Part shown: in pieces, positions 17,221 through 25,116 of the stretch
Numbering within the stretch: the stretch's first letter is position 1
Layout: each line of letters starts with the position of its first letter
Assembly: GCF_043876815.1 (NCBI RefSeq)
Contig: NZ_JBAWKA010000004.1
Location: 357,052 to 421,051, forward strand
Source of the DNA: Gaetbulibacter_A sp043876815
GTDB taxonomy: Bacteria > Bacteroidota > Bacteroidia > Flavobacteriales > Flavobacteriaceae
Direction: 5' to 3'
Length of the DNA stretch: 64,000 bases
Notes under the pieces: generated by a model
Database searches by the model: none
Told to the model about the DNA's origin: nothing
Seen by the model: only the letters and a program-made list of their open reading frames with translations
Position numbers and translations under genes: made by a program

Positions 17221-17418
17221 ATCATTAAGGTTTTCTTTAAGTTAACAAAAAATCAAACACAAGTCAAATAACGATTTGAAAAATTAAATACACTTTTATT
17301 ACTAAATTTCTAATTTTACTGATAATAAAGTGTTAAATTTTATTCTGCATAAAAAAAATGAAATATAATATGTAAATTGGTTGCATTATTTATAATAACT
17401 AACCACTAAAATAACGCT

Positions 17419-18612
17419 ATGAATTCCTCAAAAATTAATAGACGTGATTGGCTTAAAAAAGGTGTTTTAACTATGGCCGGAATGGCGATGATACCTCAAG
17501 AATTTTGGGCAAAAACCGTCACTCAAGCACAATTAGAAAATCGTACATTTTTATTCAAAGGTTCCCACGAATTTAATGAGTTCACTCCTCCTGTTGGTTT
17601 CAATGAACCAAAAATCAAAGCAATTTTACGTGCTAATGAAAATCCTTACGGCCCACCACCCATGGCTGCACAAGCTTTTAGGGATGACGTTTTTTCAGGG
17701 AATCGTTATGCATGGCAAACCTTAAATAATCTGATTGATATTATTGCGGAAAAGGAAAATGTATCGAAAGACCAGATCATAATGGCACCCGGATCTTCAG
17801 ATCTTCTTGAAAAAACTGCTATGGTGTTCTTTCAAAATGGGGGTAATGTAATTAGTGCCGACCCAAGTTATATGTCCTTAATGATCGTATCGCAGGCCGT
17901 AGGCGGGGAATGGAAATCTTATAAACTATTAGATGATTACCAACACGACCTTGACGCCATGGAGGCCGGTATTGATAACAATACAAAACTTGTTTATATC
18001 TGTAACCCTAATAATCCTTCAGGATCTGTAACCAATGCAGATCGCTTGAGAGATTTTTGTAGTCGTGTTTCAGAAAAAGTCCCTGTATTCGTTGATGAAG
18101 CTTACATAGAACTTTCAGACCATGGCATCAAAGACAGTATGGTTAGCTTGGTAAGTGAAGGTAAGAATGTAATGGTAGCTCGTACCTTTTCAAAAATTCA
18201 CGGTATGGCCGGATTGCGAATTGGTTATTTGTTAGGTAAAAAGGAAACTTTAAACCGTATTAATGATATCACCAGAGGCGGCATGGGAATTACGGGCCCC
18301 TCCATAATGGCAGCGACAACAAGTTTGGGAGGTAAAGAGTTTTTGGATATGACCAAAACTAAAATAGCTGAAGCTCGTGCTTACACACAAGCCTATTTAG
18401 ACCGAAATGAATATGACTATATTCCATCTCAAACCAATTTCATGATATTTCAAATTCCCATGGACGGCTCAGAGTTTCTTGAAAAAATATACAATAAGCA
18501 AGTTGCTGTTAGAGCGTTTAAATTCTGGGGTAAAAATTGGTGTAGGGTAAGTATAGGAACTATGGATGAAATGGTTATGTTCACCAGTGCCATGGATGAA
18601 ATATTTGCTTAA
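17419..18612 (+). CDS. PLP-dependent aminotransferase, HisC-like, with Tat signal
   Basis: The N-terminus NRRDWLKKGVLTMAGMAMIP carries a twin-arginine motif and hydrophobic stretch, so the folded enzyme is probably exported to the periplasm. The body is a fold-type I aminotransferase close to histidinol-phosphate aminotransferase: LRANENPYGPPP near residue 74, CNPNNPSG, FVDEAYIELSD, and ARTFSKIHGMAGLRIGY, whose Lys259 would bind pyridoxal phosphate. Histidine biosynthesis is cytoplasmic, so the true substrate is unlikely to be histidinol phosphate. The stop overlaps the start of the following permease gene by one base, implying translation coupling. Confidence 0.88.
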   Translation: MNSSKINRRDWLKKGVLTMAGMAMIPQEFWAKTVTQAQLENRTFLFKGSHEFNEFTPPVGFNEPKIKAILRANENPYGPPPMAAQAFRDDVFSGNRYAWQTLNNLIDIIAEKENVSKDQIIMAPGSSDLLEKTAMVFFQNGGNVISADPSYMSLMIVSQAVGGEWKSYKLLDDYQHDLDAMEAGIDNNTKLVYICNPNNPSGSVTNADRLRDFCSRVSEKVPVFVDEAYIELSDHGIKDSMVSLVSEGKNVMVARTFSKIHGMAGLRIGYLLGKKETLNRINDITRGGMGITGPSIMAATTSLGGKEFLDMTKTKIAEARAYTQAYLDRNEYDYIPSQTNFMIFQIPMDGSEFLEKIYNKQVAVRAFKFWGKNWCRVSIGTMDEMVMFTSAMDEIFA

Positions 18613-19724
18613 TGACGGATGGTTTAATAAAAGCGCTTTCTTTTATTTTATTTATAGTTATTGGCATCTTATTGAAGCGAAAATTCACTTCAAAAGATGA
18701 GGTTAATGGCTTAAAGAAGATTATCTTACTTCTAGCCTTACCAGCAACTATTTTTATCGCGCTCCTCAAGATCCAAATAAATCTGGGTTTATTTTTATTA
18801 CCCTTTTTAGCACTCGGTTTTAATATTCTCCTTTATTTTATTACCCCGGGTCTGCTGTTATTACTTGGTATTCAAGACAAACCAACCGTTAATACGGCGA
18901 GGTTACTTATACCCTCCCTGGCTCCTGGCTTATCTTGTTTTCCATTTATCTTAGAATTTTTAGGACCGGATTACTTAGCCAAAGCAGCTATGGCAGATCT
19001 AGGGAATAAGTTTTTTGTACTTATTGTATTGTACCTGGTTGCATTGCGCTGGTATCTGAATAATCAAAGTATTCCTAAGGAATCCACAAAAAATAAGCTT
19101 GTAAGTCTGATTAAAACCCTCCTTTTCGAGCCTATTAATGCTTTTATAATTGTCGCTCTAATCCTTTTGACTTTTGGGTTTAACAATACCAATCTCCCTA
19201 TCGTTTTACAGGAGATTCTAAACCGACTGAGTGTGATCATGGCGCCATTGGTTCTTATTTTTATAGGTTTGTCAGTACGTATTCAAAAAACAGAATTTCT
19301 TCAAATATTTTCTTTACTATCCCTACGTGCCGCATTGACCATATTTATTATTGGTAGTTTATCCTATTTCTTTAAAGTTGGTGTTGAAAATGATATTTTA
19401 CTTTATCTTGTTTTCGGGTTAAGTGCTTGCAGCTTTTGGCCTTTTGCTCATATTTGTGGTGTTTCTGATAAAGAAATAGAAGTTCCTGAGGCCCGTAAAA
19501 CCTTTAATATGGAATTCGCGCTAGCCATTTTAACCTTTTCACTACCATTCTCAGTGTTGTTGATTTTAGGAATCCTAACCGCGGGAGATACCTTTGCGCA
19601 CTATAGCCATCAACTAAAATTGGCTAGCATATTATTCTTGTTAGGCATCGCTATACCCTTGTATAACTACATTAAGAAAGGTGCGCAGATTAAAGAACGT
19701 TACAAAGCGCAGGAAGACACTTGA
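18612..19724 (+). CDS. AEC-family-like permease
   Basis: This 370-residue protein has about ten membrane helices. It opens LIKALSFILFIVIGILLKRK and has a duplicated layout with central hydrophilic residues, resembling auxin-efflux-carrier (AEC) transporters. Those transporters move organic anions such as malate across the inner membrane. The start codon overlaps the stop of the Tat-exported aminotransferase gene, so the two probably act on the same compound, for example uptake of an amino- or oxo-acid formed outside. The family assignment is from general pattern and is less certain than for the enzyme. Confidence 0.7.
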   Translation: MTDGLIKALSFILFIVIGILLKRKFTSKDEVNGLKKIILLLALPATIFIALLKIQINLGLFLLPFLALGFNILLYFITPGLLLLLGIQDKPTVNTARLLIPSLAPGLSCFPFILEFLGPDYLAKAAMADLGNKFFVLIVLYLVALRWYLNNQSIPKESTKNKLVSLIKTLLFEPINAFIIVALILLTFGFNNTNLPIVLQEILNRLSVIMAPLVLIFIGLSVRIQKTEFLQIFSLLSLRAALTIFIIGSLSYFFKVGVENDILLYLVFGLSACSFWPFAHICGVSDKEIEVPEARKTFNMEFALAILTFSLPFSVLLILGILTAGDTFAHYSHQLKLASILFLLGIAIPLYNYIKKGAQIKERYKAQEDT

Positions 19725-19728
19725 TTAA

Positions 19729-20775
19729 TTATTTTAAGATAGAATCTATTTTTAGAATCCAATCGTCTATATCGGTTTCATTCGTATTGATAGCGAAACT
19801 ACCATTTCCATAAGGTCCATAGATATCTTCATCTGTTACAGAAAAGAATCCTACGGTAGGGTTTAATGCAGCACTCGCCAAATGCATTACACCGTTATCA
19901 GCGGCTATAAATACAGTGGTATTTTTGATAATACTCGCCATTTCCCGAATATCCTTACTATAAAAATGAGGTGCTTTAAAGTTAATTTGAGATGTGTTTT
20001 CAATGGGCAACATCTCAATGATAGTATATCCCGGATACGCTGTTAGTAAACGCGAATAAAAAGTTTCCCACCAGGTTTCGGAGTAACATTTGTTTCCCGT
20101 AGCATTAGTATAGATACAAATAATTGGCTTTTCACTATTTACGAGATTTGATAAGATCATTTTTCCCTTTGAAATTTCTTCCTCCGTTAATTTAATATCT
20201 AAAACCGGAACTTCGGTTCGATCGATTGTGAAACCCCAGTTTTTTAAATGATAGCGTAAATTGTAAATAGGATATTTCGAAATATGTTTAAAATCAGGAT
20301 ATGTTTTTTCTACGGAAGGATGAATTTCACCGAATATTTTAATTTTTGAATTCGCTAGCTGGGTTAATAAATGTCCCGAAGAAGAATTTTTATCGGCATT
20401 AATAACCAGATCGTATGTTTTTTGATTGATCGAAAACCAGCATTTGAAATAGGTGATCAAATTACTAAATGGTTTACGAGGTAAAGGAATAATAGTTTTT
20501 ACCGCTTTATAATTTTCAAATACCGGAAAAGCAACGCCACCCTTAACAAAAATATCGATGTTTGCATCGGGAAATAACACCGAAACCTCTTGAACTAAAG
20601 GCGTTAATAACAATTGATTACCCAAGCGATGATTTGGACGTATGATCAAGACGTTTTGAATATCTTTAGCGGAAAACTCACCTTTTTTAGGTTCTCGATA
20701 TGACCGGCCAATACGCTTGGTAAGGCCTTGCATGATTTTTCTTCTAATTTTATTGATCTGTATTTTGAATGACAT
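19729..20775 (-). CDS. Glycosyltransferase family 9 (heptosyltransferase-like)
   Basis: After a basic N-terminus comes IQNVLIIRPNHRLGNQLLLTPLVQEV, the GT9 opening. The C-terminal donor-binding part has FIAADNGVMHLASAALNPTVGFF, as in ADP-heptose:LPS heptosyltransferases. It probably adds a sugar to the LPS core at the inner face of the cytoplasmic membrane; the exact sugar is unknown. It is downstream of and close to the EamA transporter gene on the same strand (30-base gap) and convergent with the permease gene. Confidence 0.88.
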   Translation of the reverse strand: MSFKIQINKIRRKIMQGLTKRIGRSYREPKKGEFSAKDIQNVLIIRPNHRLGNQLLLTPLVQEVSVLFPDANIDIFVKGGVAFPVFENYKAVKTIIPLPRKPFSNLITYFKCWFSINQKTYDLVINADKNSSSGHLLTQLANSKIKIFGEIHPSVEKTYPDFKHISKYPIYNLRYHLKNWGFTIDRTEVPVLDIKLTEEEISKGKMILSNLVNSEKPIICIYTNATGNKCYSETWWETFYSRLLTAYPGYTIIEMLPIENTSQINFKAPHFYSKDIREMASIIKNTTVFIAADNGVMHLASAALNPTVGFFSVTDEDIYGPYGNGSFAINTNETDIDDWILKIDSILK

Positions 20776-20805
20776 ACAATCGAAATTAATTTAAGAGTAT
20801 AGCTT

Positions 20806-21720
20806 CTAACGCCCAATACTGCGCGGTCTGAACTTTCGTTTCGAATTAATAAAATACACCCCTGTAAGCAAAATTATTGCTGCTATAATAGACTGTAAAT
20901 TGATCGTTTCATCTAAAATCCACCAACCTAATATTAATGCTATTATAGGGTTTACGTAAGTGCTTGTACTTACTTTTTCCGGCGAAACCACTTTAAGCAA
21001 ATAATTAAAAGAGGTGAACGCTACGATACTGCCAAAAACAATAAGAATTATGATAGACCAAATGACATCTGTACTCCAGTAAACAGGTGAAGTCCAGGGC
21101 TCTCCAAATGCTAAGCTTGCAATAACCAGCATCAAGCCTCCGAATAACATCTGGTAACCAGTATTTACAAAGTAATTTGAAGGTAAATTGGCTTTTCCAA
21201 CGAATAAACTTCCGTAAGACCAACTAATCATACAAACGAAAATCATCGCTATACCCAACAATTGGTTTTCTTGACTAATGATTTGTTTCTGACTAACCAA
21301 TAGATAAATTCCTATAAATCCTAAAACCACACCTACATAAGACATGGCTGAGATTTTTTTCCCTTGTAATATTCGCATCATGATAAGTACCACTAAAGGC
21401 TGTGCAGAAATTTCCAAAGCCGTAAAGCCACTATCAACATATTTTAGAGCCCAAACCACCACACCATTACCGAAGGTTAAAAACAAAAAACCTGCAATTA
21501 TCGTATTTTTCACTTGCGCCGAGGTAATTGCAATACTAACCCCTAATAGTTTAGCAATAATAAAAATAATGACACCGGCACTTATAAAGCGAATTGAAGC
21601 TAATAAAAAAGGTGGCAACTCGGAAACGGCTATTTTATTTAGTAAATACGTAGAACCCCAGATGACATAAATAGCGAAAAACGCCAATACGATACTTAAG
21701 GTTTTGGAAGGTTTCGGCAT
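20806..21720 (-). CDS. EamA (DMT superfamily) transporter
   Basis: This 304-residue protein has ten predicted membrane helices in two EamA repeats. The first opens VLAFFAIYVIWGSTYLLNKIAV with the PPFLLASIRF motif. The second carries SPEKVSTSTYVNPIIALILGW, the usual end-of-repeat pattern. Members export amino acids or other metabolites; the substrate is unknown. A TATCTTTG -7 box at 21764-21771 on the minus strand marks a likely promoter. Confidence 0.92.
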   Translation of the reverse strand: MPKPSKTLSIVLAFFAIYVIWGSTYLLNKIAVSELPPFLLASIRFISAGVIIFIIAKLLGVSIAITSAQVKNTIIAGFLFLTFGNGVVVWALKYVDSGFTALEISAQPLVVLIMMRILQGKKISAMSYVGVVLGFIGIYLLVSQKQIISQENQLLGIAMIFVCMISWSYGSLFVGKANLPSNYFVNTGYQMLFGGLMLVIASLAFGEPWTSPVYWSTDVIWSIIILIVFGSIVAFTSFNYLLKVVSPEKVSTSTYVNPIIALILGWWILDETINLQSIIAAIILLTGVYFINSKRKFRPRSIGR

Positions 21721-21763
21721 TTGATATTTCTAAATTGTCGTTGTTTTTACCTGACTTTGTGGG

Positions 21764-21771
21764 CAAAGATA
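21764..21771 (-). promoter_or_regulatory. -7 element of the EamA gene promoter
   Basis: It reads TATCTTTG on the minus strand, 43 bases before the ATG. A -33 box is not evident. Confidence 0.4.
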
Positions 21772-21819
21772 CAGGATATTTAAGGGTTTTAAATCCAGAG
21801 AGATAAAATAATATTAAGT

Positions 21820-23376
21820 TTAATCCTCCGGCGGATAACCATGGATTTCTTCGAAAACCAAATCAAAATTTTGTCTTAAATAGGAATTTAATTTTTTTCG
21901 ATAATCACCTTTCAGCCATTCCACAAAATTAAAGGTGCTTTTACTAATACATTTAGTGTATTTCCCAATCCTATGGTCAATATCGTCACCTAATTCCTTA
22001 GCCAAAGTAAGAGCATCATAAACATCTTCGCTGTTTTCAATACAAATTTTACCATGCTGTTCTATGGACCGCTCTAAAACCACCTTTGAGGACTCACCTG
22101 CTCTAACGGCATCAACATAACATTTTTGAATATCGAAATATACTTCTTCTGAATTAGAAAACCTCTCCCGCAATTCATCAGGCATTTCATACCTGAAATT
22201 ACTTTCCAGTTCTTCATCACTTAATAAGGCATCGAGATAATAATTTGGAGATTTAAATATGCGTTGCCAATCCAGATTATCACCCCAGGGTCCAAAACGG
22301 TGGAAATTATTACCAAGGTCAATCACTTGGAAGGTCTTTTTATTTTCCAGAACACGTGATCCACGGCCAATCATTTGGTAATATAAGGTTAACGACTTAG
22401 TAGCACGATTCAGGATAATACTCTCTACGGTAGGTTCATCAAAACCGGTAGTTAAGATACTCACGGATGTTAAAATAGCATCCGGTGTTTTCTTAAACCA
22501 CTTCAAGATCATCGCACGTTCCTTTTTGGTATTGGTATTATCCAAATGTGCAACAGGATAACCAGCACGCCTAAAAGTGTCATAGACATGTAACGACGTA
22601 TTAATACCATTGTTAAAAATCAGGGTCTTCTTCCCTTTTGAACGCTCCTCATAGGCCTGTAATAATTTCGACAACATATCGGTAGCTGTGTAAAGATCCT
22701 CAGACGACTTTACCGTGTAGTCACCATTAGCTCCAACGACCAAAGATGTTAACCCCACATTATAGGAGAACATTTCCGCCCGTGCCAGAAAACCATTTTC
22801 AATTAACGATTCGATACTCTCACCTACAATAAGTTCATCATAATTATCTGTCATAGGTAATTCCATGCTGGAACTTAAAGGAGTTGCCGTAACACCAAGA
22901 ATAAAGGATTGACTGAAAAACTTAAATAATTTGGTAAACGAATTGTAGTGAGCCTCATCAATAATAACAAGTCCGATATCCGAGATATCTAACTTATCAT
23001 CATTTAAGCGGTTATTTAGGGTTTCTACCATCGCTACAAAACAACTGTATTCTCCCTGGTCACTTAGATCAGCTTTACTATCTACCACTTTGTTCACCAC
23101 ACCAAATTCGGTAAGCATATTTGAGGTTTGCTTACACAATTCAATACGGTGCGTCATGACCAAAACTTTCTTTTGGTGATGTTTTAGGTACTGCCTAACA
23201 ATTTCAGAGAATATAACCGTTTTTCCACCGCCAGTGGGAAGTTGATACAAGAGATGATAATCGTCCGGCGATTCTTCAAAGCTTTTAAAAATCTTGTTAA
23301 TAGCGCCTTTTTGATAACTATATAACTTTTTTCCTTCTTTGCGATCTTCGAGTTCTAGAGTAGAAATTTTGGACAT
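21820..23376 (-). CDS. DEAD/DEAH-box superfamily 2 helicase
   Basis: Near the N-terminus are a Q-motif-like QKGAINKIF and Walker A LPTGGGKTVIFS. They are followed by the DEAH box (VIIDEAHYNSF), motif III (GVTATP), and in the second RecA domain ILTTGFDEPTVESIILNRAT and YYQMIGRGSRV. This is the layout of SF2 DNA helicases related to the restriction-enzyme HsdR and UvrB helicase cores. The C-terminal 130 residues have no domain I recognise. No methylase or nuclease gene is adjacent, so it is not evidently part of a restriction system. A TATTTTTG -7 box is at 23397-23404. Confidence 0.9.
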   Translation of the reverse strand: MSKISTLELEDRKEGKKLYSYQKGAINKIFKSFEESPDDYHLLYQLPTGGGKTVIFSEIVRQYLKHHQKKVLVMTHRIELCKQTSNMLTEFGVVNKVVDSKADLSDQGEYSCFVAMVETLNNRLNDDKLDISDIGLVIIDEAHYNSFTKLFKFFSQSFILGVTATPLSSSMELPMTDNYDELIVGESIESLIENGFLARAEMFSYNVGLTSLVVGANGDYTVKSSEDLYTATDMLSKLLQAYEERSKGKKTLIFNNGINTSLHVYDTFRRAGYPVAHLDNTNTKKERAMILKWFKKTPDAILTSVSILTTGFDEPTVESIILNRATKSLTLYYQMIGRGSRVLENKKTFQVIDLGNNFHRFGPWGDNLDWQRIFKSPNYYLDALLSDEELESNFRYEMPDELRERFSNSEEVYFDIQKCYVDAVRAGESSKVVLERSIEQHGKICIENSEDVYDALTLAKELGDDIDHRIGKYTKCISKSTFNFVEWLKGDYRKKLNSYLRQNFDLVFEEIHGYPPED

Positions 23377-23516
23377 GCTTTTGTTTTTCAGATTTGCAAA
23401 AATAACACCTTTAAAGGGTTTTTGACGATTTTTTTGCTGGAAAATTTTGATAAAAAACCTTTAAGCCTAGAAAAATCCACACTCCGTGAGTAGAAACAGA
23501 AATTAAATAATGAAAT

Positions 23517-24194
23517 TTATTCTTTGGTTATAATGATGGTAGCCTTAACATCTTGAGAAAGAGCCCACATATCTGAGGCTAAAACATTTCCATCCTCGTC
23601 TATAATTTGAAAGTGAGCGGTGTTTGGCACCAGATAGCCTTCATTTATGGCTAAAAAATCAAAAACATTCTGCCCTTCCTTAAGGTCTATTTCAAAACCA
23701 CCAAAGGCATTGGCCAATAATACCCTGTATTGCAAAACATTATTATTGATAAAAACCCGGATGAGATCACCATCTTGCTCTCCATAATCCCTATATCTTA
23801 CCCGAACTTTTTTTGATTTCGTTTTTATTTCTCCAAAAAATTGATCTGTTTTACTTCCCTTAGTTCCTAGATTCAATTCTCGCTTTATATCGTTACTCTT
23901 ATTTTGAAATCGCTTATCAAATAATTCACCCGGATTGCCAAATTGTTCTTGCGGAAGCATGGAAAAGGATTTCTGAGGCATCTCGAATTTTGGAAGGACA
24001 CTCGGTACATTCATGCCATTAAGACCACTATTATCCTTTTTCTCAGGAATAATTGGTTTAACTACAATCACATCAGAAGAATCTTTTTTGCTTTCAATAG
24101 CTGGAATAGTTTTGCTTTTGTTTTGGTTTTCAATCTGAGCAAAACTTTTCGCTACAAAAAGTATTACAAGTATTAGCGGTAAAACTGATTTCAT
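23517..24194 (-). CDS. Secreted protein of unknown function, 225 residues
   Basis: A signal peptide (KSVLPLILVILFVAKSFAQ) is followed by a Lys/Ser/Pro-rich linker. The C-terminal domain begins with RVRYRDYGEQDGDLIRVFIN and contains ANAFGGFEIDLKEGQNVFDF and NTAHFQIIDEDGNVLASD, which looks like a beta-sandwich. I know of similar proteins in Bacteroidetes but no function. The minus-strand -7 box TATATTTG at 24221-24228 puts the transcript start near 24215. That favours the ATG at 24194 over an in-frame ATG at 24209. It diverges from the microprotein array. Confidence 0.8.
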   Translation of the reverse strand: MKSVLPLILVILFVAKSFAQIENQNKSKTIPAIESKKDSSDVIVVKPIIPEKKDNSGLNGMNVPSVLPKFEMPQKSFSMLPQEQFGNPGELFDKRFQNKSNDIKRELNLGTKGSKTDQFFGEIKTKSKKVRVRYRDYGEQDGDLIRVFINNNVLQYRVLLANAFGGFEIDLKEGQNVFDFLAINEGYLVPNTAHFQIIDEDGNVLASDMWALSQDVKATIIITKE

Positions 24195-24220
24195 AATTGA
24201 AGCATGCACTTTTTAAAGTT

Positions 24221-24228
24221 CAAATATA
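24221..24228 (-). promoter_or_regulatory. -7 element of the 23517-24194 gene promoter
   Basis: It reads TATATTTG on the minus strand and fits TAnnTTTG. It lies 26 bases before the chosen start. No clear -33 box. Confidence 0.4.
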
Positions 24229-24383
24229 TTTATTAAAGCATCAATATTTAAAATACGAGCTCATTTTTAATAATAAAATAACAAAAACCATTCCCAAGAG
24301 TATTTTTGACATGTTTTTCTACTCCTATCATAATTTTTAATGGTGCACCTCTACTCTTTTTTAGTTAAAAATGTGTTAAATAC

Positions 24384-24402
24384 TACTTTGTAATACATAG
24401 TA
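24384..24402 (+). promoter_or_regulatory. Palindromic operator-like site before the microprotein array
   Basis: TACTTTGTAATACATAGTA is a 19-base palindrome with a single mismatched pair around a central A. It contains the CTTTG that resembles a -7 promoter box. It resembles palindromes of the type TACTTTGTATTACAAAGTA that I associate with PadR-type regulators in Bacteroidetes; that link is from memory and not testable here. It lies 63 bases before the first microprotein start. Confidence 0.5.
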
Positions 24403-24465
24403 CTGTAACAAAATTATTTTTTAGTCGTCTATCTAGTATAAAACAATCAAAAAACAACAGAAATC

Positions 24466-24552
24466 ATGAGAACTTTACACAACAATCAGATAAGTGAAAC
24501 ATTTAAAAATACTAAATCTTATCAATGGAACACAAAAAGACGTTACAGATAA
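24466..24552 (+). CDS. 28-residue basic microprotein, copy 1
   Basis: The frame begins MRTLHNNQISETFK and ends SYQWNTKRRYR. It has no signal peptide or membrane helix and a strongly basic C-terminus with aromatic residues (Y, W, Y), suggesting nucleic-acid or membrane-surface binding; that is inference only. Compared with copies 2 and 3, most differences are synonymous or conservative, which supports translation of the peptide. It is the first of three tandem copies behind the palindrome at 24384-24402. I know no named family for it. Confidence 0.7.
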   Translation: MRTLHNNQISETFKNTKSYQWNTKRRYR

Positions 24553-24597
24553 TAACGCTTAAACAAATAAATTCATCATCAACAAACAACAGAAACC

Positions 24598-24684
24598 ATG
24601 AGAACTTTACACAGCAATCATATTAGTGAAACCTTTAAAACATCAAAGGCTTATCAATGGAACACAAAAAGACGTTACAGATAA
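24598..24684 (+). CDS. 28-residue basic microprotein, copy 2
   Basis: It begins MRTLHSNHISETFK and ends AYQWNTKRRYR. The last ten codons are nearly identical in DNA to copy 1, and the centre has changed (NTKS to TSKA). The leader acaacagaaaccATG matches the other copies. There is no terminator between copies, so all three are probably on one transcript. Confidence 0.7.
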   Translation: MRTLHSNHISETFKTSKAYQWNTKRRYR

Positions 24685-24730
24685 GTGACACTTAAACAAA
24701 CAAATTCATCATCAAAAAACAACAGAAATA

Positions 24731-24817
24731 ATGAGAACACTTCACAATAATCAGTTAAGTGAAACCTTTAAAGCTTCAAAGGCTTACCAATGGAACAACA
24801 AAAGACGTTACAGATAA
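24731..24817 (+). CDS. 28-residue basic microprotein, copy 3
   Basis: It begins MRTLHNNQLSETFK and ends AYQWNNKRRYR. Relative to copy 1, Thr3 ACT/ACA, Leu4 TTA/CTT, Asn6 AAC/AAT, Thr/Ala-region third positions and Tyr19 TAT/TAC change without changing the residue. Amino-acid changes are conservative (I/L, T/S, S/A). It is followed by a rho-independent terminator at 24857-24891. Confidence 0.7.
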   Translation: MRTLHNNQLSETFKASKAYQWNNKRRYR

Positions 24818-24856
24818 ACAAGTAATCAGCTAAAAAAGCTTTAAAACTGAACATCC

Positions 24857-24891
24857 AAAGACGTCATCTAAAAAATGGCGTCTTTTTTTTT
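24857..24891 (+). terminator. Terminator of the microprotein array
   Basis: aaagacgtcat (24857-24867) pairs with atggcgtcttt (24875-24885) with one G-T pair, followed by more T. It closes the three-copy transcript. Confidence 0.8.
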
Positions 24892-24921
24892 CAAACCAAA
24901 CACAATTTAAAAATTTAAATA

Positions 24922-25056
24922 ATGAAACCATTTAAAACCATATTAAGACGTAGCGATACTATCTTTGGTGAGAACCTGTTTTTAACACGTAGGATCTTAA
25001 CAAATAATTATTTCCAAGCAACAACCTGGAAAGGTGTAAAACGCTATGCCCATTAA
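24922..25056 (+). CDS. 44-residue basic small protein related in its C-terminus to the microproteins
   Basis: The frame starts MKPFKTILRRSDTIFGENLF and ends NYFQATTWKGVKRYAH. The ending W-K-x-x-K-R-Y resembles the W-N-x-K-R-R-Y ending of the three 28-residue copies, and an aromatic plus Gln precedes the Trp in both. It lies after their terminator and 60 bases before the likely exbD start. A relationship by common descent is plausible but rests on few residues. No function is known. Confidence 0.55.
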   Translation: MKPFKTILRRSDTIFGENLFLTRRILTNNYFQATTWKGVKRYAH

Positions 25057-25116
25057 CTAAAAATGATGTATGGTACTGTTTTTGTGACTCTTAGAAAAAA
25101 CATTAAAACAAATCTA

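Larger units (their letters stand above)
24452..24817 (+). repeat. Three tandem repeat units of 132-133 bases, each with one microprotein gene
   Basis: Each unit has a leader (a-rich, ending acaacagaaa plus two bases and ATG), an 87-base ORF and a spacer. The spacers after ORFs 1 and 2 share aaattcatcatca. Starts are at 24466, 24598 and 24731. Similarity is highest at the leader and at the 3' end of the ORF, so the array arose by duplication and has diverged since. Confidence 0.85.

Noticed and set aside
24361..24465. TAnnTTTG promoter box for the microprotein array
   Set aside because: The nearest sequence is CTACTTTG, which lacks the T-A at the first two positions; only the palindrome is reported.
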